From Mycobacterium celatum (GTDB lineage Bacteria; Actinomycetota; Actinomycetes; Mycobacteriales; Mycobacteriaceae): a stretch of DNA of 64,000 nt. Below, piece by piece: positions 54,817 to 61,771 of this stretch (positions are counted from its first letter, which is position 1; every line of letters starts with the position of its first letter). Location: the NCBI RefSeq assembly GCF_002101595.1, contig NZ_LQOM01000050.1:1-64000 (forward strand). Direction: 5' to 3'. The notes beneath the pieces are model-generated. The model was not told where the DNA came from. It searched no databases and saw only the letters and a list, made by a program, of their open reading frames with translations. The position numbers and the translations under genes were made by a program.

Positions 54817-54826
54817 AACGGCAGGG

Positions 54827-54869
54827 CGTGGGGGGCGAGTTCGACCACTGGGGGATCTCGCCCCCCACG
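54827..54869. terminator. Hairpin after esxA
   Basis: A perfect 13-base inverted repeat, CGTGGGGGGCGAG / CTCGCCCCCCACG, with a 17-base loop, 11 bases after the esxA stop. It lacks a T tract but is very stable, so it likely protects the esxB-esxA message or reduces readthrough to espI. Confidence 0.75.
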
Positions 54870-54908
54870 TGCGTCCTGTCAACTTCGATTGACTTTTGAG
54901 AGGTGCTC

Positions 54909-56294
54909 ATGTCGGCCGACTATGACCGGCTCTTCAACGCCCCGGAAGATGCCCCCGGGGACGCGACGACGCAGGTGGATCTGGAGTCCATCCGACGGTT
55001 CCAGGCTCCGATGCCGACGAGCCCGCAGGCGCCCACCGATGCGCCCGTCCCCCCAATGCCCATCGGAGGGCAGGGAGGACAACAATCGGGACAGGCCTGG
55101 CAGACCCAGGCCCAGCAGCAACAACCGCCGCGTTCGGAGATGCCGATCCCCCAACCGAATGGGGGCGCCACCGGGATGCACAGGAGCGCAGGCGCCGGCG
55201 CACAGTATGAGCAGCCGCGTACACCGCCGCCCCCGCCGCCGCAGATGCAGCCCGCGCCTGCGCCGAGCCAACACTTCGCCGAATCGCAGCCGGAGACCGG
55301 ATGGAGAGCTGCCCCACCGCCGCCCAGCCAGCCGACCCAGACCTCGGCTGCCACGATCGGCAATCACCGCGCCATCGACGCGCTGTCGCACGTCGGCGTC
55401 AAGTCGGCGGTCAAGATGCCGTCGCAACAGGGCTGGCGGCACTGGCTCTACCTCTTGACGCGGGTCAACCTCGGCCTGTCGCCCGACGAACTCTACGAAC
55501 TGGACTTGCAGATGCGAGTCCGGCGCAACGCCCGTGACTCGTACCAAATCGCGATATTGGGTCTGAAGGGCGGCGTCGGAAAGACGGCCGTGACCGTCGC
55601 ATTGGGTTCGGCGCTGGCGAAGGTGCGTGGCGATCGGATTCTGGCCATCGACGCAGACCCAGGCGCGGGAAATCTTGCCGACCGTACGGGACGTCAGTCG
55701 GCGGCCACCATCGCAGACCTGCTCGCCGACAAGTCGCTGTCGCGGTACAACGACATTCGCGCGCACACCAGCATGAACACCTCGAACCTCGAGGTGTTGT
55801 CCTCCGAGGAGTACAGCGTGGCGCGCCGGGCGTTCAACGACGAGGACTGGAAGGGCGCCACCGAGATCGTCTCGAGGTACTACAACCTCGTCTTGGCAGA
55901 TTGCGGAACGGGTCTGTTCGACTCGGCTACCCAGGCCGTGCTGGAGACGGTATCCGGCATCGTGATCGTGGCGAGCGCATCGATCGACGGCGCCCGACAG
56001 GCCGCGGTCGCGATGGACTGGTTGCGCCAAAACGGCTACCAGGATCTGCTTTCTCGGGCATGCGTCGTGATCAACCACGTCGTACCGGGCAAGCCGAACC
56101 TGGACGTCGACGACCTGGTGCAGCAATTCGAGCGGCACCTGCAGCCCGGCCGGGTCCTTGTGCTGCCATACGACAAGCACATTGCGTCGGGGACGGAAAT
56201 CCAACTTGACCTGTTGGGCTCCACGTTCCAGCGCAGGGTCCTCGAGCTGGCGGCAGCCCTGTCCGACGACTTCGACCGGCTCGAACGGCGGTGA
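54909..56294 (+). CDS. espI: EspI, ParA/MinD-like ESX-1 regulator
   Basis: 461 residues from ATG 54909 (GAGAGG six bases upstream). A disordered Pro/Gln-rich N-terminus (about 1-165) is followed by GWRHWLYLLTRVNLGLSPDE and a MinD-like ATPase with the deviant P-loop LKGGVGKTAVT, AIDADPGAGNLADR and LADCGTGLFDS. In M. tuberculosis EspI tunes ESX-1 secretion when ATP is low. The Pro-rich part is about 200 residues shorter than in that species. Stop overlaps the GTG of eccD1. Confidence 0.95.
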   Translation: MSADYDRLFNAPEDAPGDATTQVDLESIRRFQAPMPTSPQAPTDAPVPPMPIGGQGGQQSGQAWQTQAQQQQPPRSEMPIPQPNGGATGMHRSAGAGAQYEQPRTPPPPPPQMQPAPAPSQHFAESQPETGWRAAPPPPSQPTQTSAATIGNHRAIDALSHVGVKSAVKMPSQQGWRHWLYLLTRVNLGLSPDELYELDLQMRVRRNARDSYQIAILGLKGGVGKTAVTVALGSALAKVRGDRILAIDADPGAGNLADRTGRQSAATIADLLADKSLSRYNDIRAHTSMNTSNLEVLSSEEYSVARRAFNDEDWKGATEIVSRYYNLVLADCGTGLFDSATQAVLETVSGIVIVASASIDGARQAAVAMDWLRQNGYQDLLSRACVVINHVVPGKPNLDVDDLVQQFERHLQPGRVLVLPYDKHIASGTEIQLDLLGSTFQRRVLELAAALSDDFDRLERR

Positions 56295-57823
56295 GCGCGC
56301 CCGCCGCTGCCCCGGCAACGCCGGGCACCACACCTCCGAGCAGGCCGGCGACTACCCGGGTGACGATTCTGACCGGGAAGCGGATGACGGACCTGGTGTT
56401 GCCGTCGTCAACGCCGATCGAGGCCTACATCGACGAAACCGTCTCTGTGCTGGCCGATTTGCTCGAAGACACACCGGCTGATGTGTTGGCCGGTTTTGAT
56501 TTCTCCGCGACCGGCGTGTGGGCCTTCGCCCGCCCGGGTGCTCCGCCGTTGAAACTCGACCAATCACTTGACGAAGCAGGTGTGGTCGACGGCTCGTTGC
56601 TCACGTTGGTGTCGGTCGCGCGCACCGAACGGTATCGGCCACTGGTCGAGGACGTCATTGATGCGATCGCAGTGCTCGACGAATCGCCTGAGTTTGATCG
56701 TGTGGCGCTGAATCGCTTTGTCGTTGTTGCCCTTCCGGTTGTGATGTTGGCGATCACAGTCGTCTCGCTGCTGTGCTGGACAAAAACCGGACACGCGATT
56801 TGGTGGGCTCCTGCGCTCGGTGTTCTGGGTATCGGTCTGCTGGCGGGCAGCGCCATCGCCCGAAGCCGATATGGAAACCTGAACATGGCGGAAAGCCTGC
56901 TGGTTGCGGCATTCCCGGTGATCGCCGGCGCGGTGGCGTTGGCGGTCCCGCTACCGCGCGGCTTCAGTTCGTTTGGCGCGCCGCAACTTGCGGGCGGCGC
57001 AGCGGCGGTGCTGCTGCTGACACTGGCGACCCGCGGTGGGCCGCGGCGGCGCGCGGAGCTGGCGTCGTTCGTGACGGTTACCGCGATTGCGGTAGTGGGG
57101 GCGGCAATCGCCTACGGGTACGGCGCGCAGCGCTGGGTGCCGCCAGTGGCGATACTTTTCGGCTTGTTCGTCGTTACCAATGCAGCCAAACTGACTGTCG
57201 CCGTTGCGCGTATCGCGTTGCCACCGATCCCGGCACCCGGTGAGACGGTAGGCAACGAAGAGTTGCTCGATCCGGTCGAGACGCTCGATGCCACCGAAGA
57301 AGAATCGTCGACTTGGCAAGCGATCATAGCGTCGGTTCCCGACTCGGCCGCGCGGTTGACCGAGCGCAGCCGCCTGGCCCGGCAGCTGCTGATCGGGTTC
57401 GTTGCCGCGGGAACACTGGTTTTGGCGGTCGGCGCCATTGCGGTGGTGGTGCGGGGGCACTTCTTCGTCCACAGCGTTTTGGTGGCGCTGCTGGTGACAT
57501 CGGTCTGCGGGTTCCGGTCGCGGCTGTACGCCGAAAGATGGTGTGCGTGGGCGCTTTTGGCCGCGGCGGTGGTGATACCCACCGGTGTGATGGCCAAGGT
57601 GAGTTTGTGGTACCCCGACAGCGCGTGGGTGATGCTGAGCATCTACATTGTCGCGGGAATCGTCGCGGTCATTGCAGTCGGGGCGACAGCCGGCATCGGT
57701 CGTGTTTCGCCGGTGACGAAGCGAATTCTGGAATTGATCGACGGCACGGCGATCGCCGCTATTATTCCGTTGCTGCTGTGGATCGCTAGTGTCTACGACC
57801 TGATCCGGAATATCAGGCTCTAA
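56291..57823 (+). CDS. eccD1: ESX-1 membrane channel component EccD1
   Basis: 510 residues from GTG 56291. An N-terminal ubiquitin-like domain (about 20-110; VTILTGKRMTDLVLPSSTPIEAYI) is followed by eleven predicted membrane helices, the pattern of all EccD proteins. It forms the inner-membrane barrel together with EccB, EccC and EccE. eccE1 and the protease mycP1 are absent from the window. Confidence 0.97.
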   Translation: MSAPAAAPATPGTTPPSRPATTRVTILTGKRMTDLVLPSSTPIEAYIDETVSVLADLLEDTPADVLAGFDFSATGVWAFARPGAPPLKLDQSLDEAGVVDGSLLTLVSVARTERYRPLVEDVIDAIAVLDESPEFDRVALNRFVVVALPVVMLAITVVSLLCWTKTGHAIWWAPALGVLGIGLLAGSAIARSRYGNLNMAESLLVAAFPVIAGAVALAVPLPRGFSSFGAPQLAGGAAAVLLLTLATRGGPRRRAELASFVTVTAIAVVGAAIAYGYGAQRWVPPVAILFGLFVVTNAAKLTVAVARIALPPIPAPGETVGNEELLDPVETLDATEEESSTWQAIIASVPDSAARLTERSRLARQLLIGFVAAGTLVLAVGAIAVVVRGHFFVHSVLVALLVTSVCGFRSRLYAERWCAWALLAAAVVIPTGVMAKVSLWYPDSAWVMLSIYIVAGIVAVIAVGATAGIGRVSPVTKRILELIDGTAIAAIIPLLLWIASVYDLIRNIRL

Positions 57824-57898
57824 ATCGCTGCATTTCGACCTTGGTATGACCGGTTAGGATTTGCTCAACAGAAAATCACAGCGGCGGGGAGGTTAGCG

Positions 57899-58081
57899 AT
57901 GACGCATGAGACGCTGAAAGTGGATACAGAGCGTTTGGCGCAGGCCGCGGCGAAGTTAGGCATGCATGCCGACGAGATCCCGACGATTCCACCGGGCTTC
58001 AGTGTTTCCGGGAGCGATCCGCTGTCGTCGGCGATCGCCGCTCAGGTACCCAAACTCGAAGAGCCGGTGGTCGGTCCATGA
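57899..58081 (+). CDS. EspJ-like protein, N-terminal half (split)
   Basis: 60 residues. Corresponds to the first part of EspJ of M. tuberculosis (LKVDTERLAQAAAKL, FSVSGSDPLSSAIAAQVP against its AVSGTDSVVAAINETMP). The stop overlaps the start of the next frame in an ATGA, the same coupling seen throughout the locus. Either EspJ is encoded as two chains here or a one-base change has split it. GGGGAGG lies just upstream. No tryptophan of the WXG type is present. Confidence 0.75.
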   Translation: MTHETLKVDTERLAQAAAKLGMHADEIPTIPPGFSVSGSDPLSSAIAAQVPKLEEPVVGP

Positions 58082-58737
58082 CCTTGGACGAACTCAAGGC
58101 GGGCGCCAAGCGAGACGTCGCGAATCTCGCTGAAGCCGCACGCCGCTACGCGGGAACCGATCAACGGCTGGGAGACAAATTCAATCAGCAGCAGTTCGAC
58201 CGGAACGGTCAAGGCCAGCCCGGCGGCGCGCCCGGTAGCGGTACTCCTGGAAGCGCAACATCGGGGGGCGCGGGCCAGTCGGGTAACCCTATGGGCGAGA
58301 TGATGGGGCAAATGGGTCAGCTGATGCAGATGCCGATGCAAATGGCCTCTCAGCTCGGCCAGATACCGATGCAGATGGCGGGAATGGCCGGAGCTCTGCC
58401 GCAGGCCGTGATGCAGGGGGTGCAGCAGTTCAGCCAGATGTCAGGCCAATTCGGCAAAGGGCAAGGGCAGAACAAGGATCCGCTCGCTGATCAACTGCAG
58501 GACGACAAGCCGAAGGACGAGAAGCAGAACGACAAGCCCGCGGACGAATCCGGTCAGCAGCCGGGCGCGGCACCCGAGGCGAAGCCACAGTCCGCGCCGG
58601 CACCGGTTCACCAAGGCGCCGGGCCGGGTTACCACCGGCTGGAGGAAAACCCAGACCTGCCGAGCCCGCCGTTCTCACCACCAGTTGAGCCGGCACCCAC
58701 CCAGCACGTACCCTCTCCAGGCGAGATCGATCTGTAG
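58078..58737 (+). CDS. espJ: EspJ-like protein, C-terminal half (split)
   Basis: 219 residues. Begins with the helix DELKAGAKRDVANLAEAARRYAGTDQRLG, equivalent to the second EspJ helix, with a YxxxD export signal (Tyr24, Asp28). A Met/Gln/Gly-rich middle (about 75-130) and an acidic, Pro/Gln/Lys-rich tail follow. EspJ is a secreted ESX-1 substrate of unknown role. Initiation at ATG 58078 depends on coupling, as no separate strong ribosome-binding site is seen. Confidence 0.75.
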   Translation: MTLDELKAGAKRDVANLAEAARRYAGTDQRLGDKFNQQQFDRNGQGQPGGAPGSGTPGSATSGGAGQSGNPMGEMMGQMGQLMQMPMQMASQLGQIPMQMAGMAGALPQAVMQGVQQFSQMSGQFGKGQGQNKDPLADQLQDDKPKDEKQNDKPADESGQQPGAAPEAKPQSAPAPVHQGAGPGYHRLEENPDLPSPPFSPPVEPAPTQHVPSPGEIDL

Positions 58738-58904
58738 GTACCGCAACAGCGCGGCATTGAGGCTTCCGCACTGGTCGACACCATCAATAGCTGATCGACG
58801 CGACACCTTTTCAGCTGGAGGCTAACTCAGCGGTCGGCATCATTGGCGCACGTGACCCGTAGGTCGTGCTGGTACCGTCAACCTGCGACGAAAGGCACAA
58901 GCAC

Positions 58905-60065
58905 ATGGGGTTTTTCGATGCCATCGGTGACGTTGTCAGCGAGACGGCGGAGAAGGTCGAAAAGGGTGCCGAGTGGGTTGGGAAAGTCGCCGAGAAGGTT
59001 GGCCTGGACAAGATCGCCGACGCGGCTAAGTCGGTTTCGAAGTATGCGGGCAGGCTGGCCGTCGCGCCGACGCCCATACTCAGAAACGGTCAGAAGGTTA
59101 TCGAGAAGATGCTTAAGGCGACCGGCGAGGGTGATCCCGAGCGGGCGGAGTCGTTCGGAAATTCTTCTCGTAAGTTCAAGGCGAGCCACGATACGCTGGC
59201 GAAGGCGCATGCTGGGCAGGGTTGGGAAGGCGGCACGGCGTCGAAGGCCTACAACGAGCGGACCGGCGAGCAAGTAAATTGGGTGACGACACTTGCGGAC
59301 GGCGATAGCCAGGTCGCGACGATCGTGAGCCGTGAGGCCGACCAATTGAATGGCGTTCGAAAAATTTTGCATTACAACCACCAATTGTTGGCCGACGTCG
59401 CCTCGCATACCCAGTGGCTTGGAAGTCTCGGCCCAGAAGGAAAAGCCCTGCAGGCCACGATCGAGGGGTTCTATGTCGGGATGGCGATGGACCAGTGCGT
59501 GCCCAAGATTTGGCAGATGCACAACGAGGCTAACGCCAACGCCGCCGCGCTACGCCAAGTAACGAATACGATGTATCAGCAAGTGGCCTCTGGCGTCGTA
59601 GTCTCGGATTCAAGCAATGACTTCGACCCGCCAGGGGGGTTGTCCTCGAAGCCGGACCCAGGGTCCGGCCAGCCCGGCGATCCGAAGAATCCCGCACCGC
59701 CTGGCAGTGATCCTGTGCCCGCACCAGCTGTTCCGTCATCCCGTGGCACGGCGCCGGGGTCCGGCCCCCATGGAGCAAGCGCGTCCGCATCGACTCTCCG
59801 AGCTAGCGCACCAGCCCATGCAGCGAACTTCAGCGGTGGCGGCGGCGGGAGCGGCGTGTCGGCGAGTCAATTTTCCCAGACGCCCGGACAGCGCCCGGCG
59901 CCCCCGAACCGGGCCCATAGCCCAACCGCGGGCGAGTCGCTACTACCACCGGTTTCGAACGACATCGACGGTGCTTCCTCCGGCACAAGTGGCGAGCGGG
60001 CGCCCCTGCGGCCTGTCGACGAAGCATCGGAGAGTCCAAGTTCGTCGCCAAGTACTGATGGATGA
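58905..60065 (+). CDS. Second EspA/EspE-family ESX-1 substrate
   Basis: 386 residues from ATG 58905 (AAAGG nine bases upstream). A helical start (FFDAIGDVVSETAEKVEKGAEWVGKV) precedes GQGWEGGTASKAYNERTGEQ (WXG at Trp107) and the helix IVSREADQLNGVRKI typical of EspE/EspA. The C-terminal 150 residues are rich in Pro, Ser and Gly. It differs strongly from the espE product at 41.7 kb, so the duplication is old. Followed after 15 bases by an espF-like gene, repeating the espE-espF order. Confidence 0.8.
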   Translation: MGFFDAIGDVVSETAEKVEKGAEWVGKVAEKVGLDKIADAAKSVSKYAGRLAVAPTPILRNGQKVIEKMLKATGEGDPERAESFGNSSRKFKASHDTLAKAHAGQGWEGGTASKAYNERTGEQVNWVTTLADGDSQVATIVSREADQLNGVRKILHYNHQLLADVASHTQWLGSLGPEGKALQATIEGFYVGMAMDQCVPKIWQMHNEANANAAALRQVTNTMYQQVASGVVVSDSSNDFDPPGGLSSKPDPGSGQPGDPKNPAPPGSDPVPAPAVPSSRGTAPGSGPHGASASASTLRASAPAHAANFSGGGGGSGVSASQFSQTPGQRPAPPNRAHSPTAGESLLPPVSNDIDGASSGTSGERAPLRPVDEASESPSSSPSTDG

Positions 60066-60080
60066 CCGGAGAATAGGGCA

Positions 60081-60398
60081 ATGACCGATCTGCATATCAT
60101 CGCGGAATACATCCGTTCGTTGGCCGACTTGCAGGAATACGCGGCCCGTGAAATCGGCGATGCAACCCTAGCCGTGGATAAGGTCGACGAGAAGGTGAGT
60201 GCTACGCACGGGTCGATCTGTGCGGTGACCGCCAATGCACTCAAAGAGGCGCAGTCTGAGCGGTTTATTGCGGCCCGTCGGACACAGGAGGCGTCCACGG
60301 ACCTCGCCGCGAAACTTAAACATGCCGCTGGCAAATACGACGAGATCGACGCCGCCGAGAAGGACAAACTACACGGCCAGATGCGTCCTGGCGGCTGA
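60081..60398 (+). CDS. Second EspF (EspC/EspF family)
   Basis: 105 residues, the same length as the first EspF. The Thr-His-Gly motif lies at 42-44, DLAAKLKHAAGKYDEIDAAEKDKL mirrors DLAEKLNMAATNYQCTD of the first copy, and Tyr86/Asp90 give YxxxD. Likely the partner of the EspE-like protein encoded just upstream. Confidence 0.82.
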   Translation: MTDLHIIAEYIRSLADLQEYAAREIGDATLAVDKVDEKVSATHGSICAVTANALKEAQSERFIAARRTQEASTDLAAKLKHAAGKYDEIDAAEKDKLHGQMRPGG

Positions 60399-60452
60399 GT
60401 TGACAAGTATCTTGCCGTGCCATTAGCGCCTCACTAGCTAAAAAGGGTCATT

Positions 60453-60953
60453 GTGAATCAAACATGGGATCCCTGGGACGACGCCGAAGATAGCGATGAT
60501 GACGCCGTTGGCCATGGCGATCTTGGAGCACTGGACTTTTTTGCCGTTGACGAGCAGCAGCCCCAAGCCGATTCATACACGGAAAGCCTCGCCGCGCAAG
60601 AGTTGGAGGAGGAGACTTCGCCGCTCTTCACCGTGACCAACCCATCTGGATCGGTGGCGGTGACGACTGCAATTAATGGATGTGTGCGCCATATCGAGCT
60701 CGCGCCGAAGGTGGCGAACATGACGGAACGCGAACTCGCCCAAGAGATCCGGGCGATCGCGGACCTGGCCCGGCTCAAAGCGCTGTCGGTCACGCACACC
60801 TTCCTAGTGGAAGGGCTGCGGGGAAGTGGCTATGACGCATCGGTAATGAGCGCGAGTCTGACCCGTGGCCTGGGTATGCCCACCCCGGAACAGGCGGACG
60901 AAGCCGCTGCACAAGAATTCGCACACCGGTACGGCCGCGATCCGGATTGGTAG
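60453..60953 (+). CDS. Second EspH
   Basis: 166 residues from GTG 60453 (AAAAGGG upstream). Shares with the first EspH an acidic N-terminus, the block LFTVTNPSGSVAVTTAINGCV, the helix ELAQEIRAIADLARLKA and the ending MPTPEQADEAAAQEFAHRYG. Probably the dedicated accessory protein for the second EspE-EspF pair, as EspH is needed for EspE/EspF export in M. marinum (by analogy). Confidence 0.85.
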   Translation: MNQTWDPWDDAEDSDDDAVGHGDLGALDFFAVDEQQPQADSYTESLAAQELEEETSPLFTVTNPSGSVAVTTAINGCVRHIELAPKVANMTERELAQEIRAIADLARLKALSVTHTFLVEGLRGSGYDASVMSASLTRGLGMPTPEQADEAAAQEFAHRYGRDPDW

Positions 60954-60978
60954 CGAGACACCGCAGGTTGGACGTTAG

Positions 60979-61542
60979 CTAATCGGCTCCGACATAGCCG
61001 CCACAGAACACGAATCCGCCAGCCGATTGCTTCCGGTCGATCGACTTGCCGTCTGCGGTAATGCGGCACGTCAACGGTTCGTCGGACGAGTCCGCCCGCT
61101 CACCTGACACGGAGACGAGTTGTTTGCTTCCCTCGCGGACTAGCACCTGCGCCTGCCACGGCGGGCTCACGGTTTGTGGGCGGGATAAGTGACCTTCCGA
61201 GTCGTGATATCGGATTTGCACCGAACCCGGGCTGCCGGTGACTTCGTAGGTCACGCTTATTGTTTGCGGCTCACTGTTGGGTCCACCGCGTGTGACGGCA
61301 TAACCGCCGAGCGCGAGCAGGACTACCGCCACAGCGAGCATGGCACCGGCGACCCAGGGCCACCGACGTCTGCGGGGCCGCGGTGGCGGTGCGGGATACG
61401 GAGGGACCGGCACATGCCCCGGTGGGGGGGCGAACTGGCCTGGCCCGTACTGCGGCGGGTACGGCGGATAAGCCGCCTGCGGCCCGCTCTGGCCCGGTGA
61501 CGCCGGGGAGTAGCCGCCGTCGTTGTCGTGCGCCACCGTCAT
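60979..61542 (-). CDS. MmpS-like membrane protein
   Basis: 187 residues from ATG 61542, with GAGGAGA closely upstream. A Pro/Tyr/Gln-rich cytosolic head (about 15-65) with an Arg cluster RPRRRRW, one membrane helix (about 73-92) and a C-terminal MmpS-type beta domain (SVTYEVTGSPGSVQIRYHD, WQAQVLV, ADGKSIDRKQSAGGFVFCGG) with two cysteines. MmpS proteins work with MmpL transporters; no mmpL is nearby. It interrupts the esp genes on the opposite strand. Confidence 0.82.
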   Translation of the reverse strand: MTVAHDNDGGYSPASPGQSGPQAAYPPYPPQYGPGQFAPPPGHVPVPPYPAPPPRPRRRRWPWVAGAMLAVAVVLLALGGYAVTRGGPNSEPQTISVTYEVTGSPGSVQIRYHDSEGHLSRPQTVSPPWQAQVLVREGSKQLVSVSGERADSSDEPLTCRITADGKSIDRKQSAGGFVFCGGYVGAD

Positions 61543-61771
61543 TCTCCTCGCGCTACCGTGGCCATCAATCGCCATGAATGTATTCGTCGAGCAGCTTAGG
61601 CTAAGCCCGCGCAGGGGCGCGTGATGTTCCACGTCACCGGGGATGAGACGATGGTGTCATTGGGCGCCGGTACGGGGGTGAGAGCACCACGTCAAGCACT
61701 CGCGAAATTCCGCTATCCATTCGTCTCGTGATGCGGCTTCTCGCCGGCGGCTGTAGTTGTGACGTTCTGTG

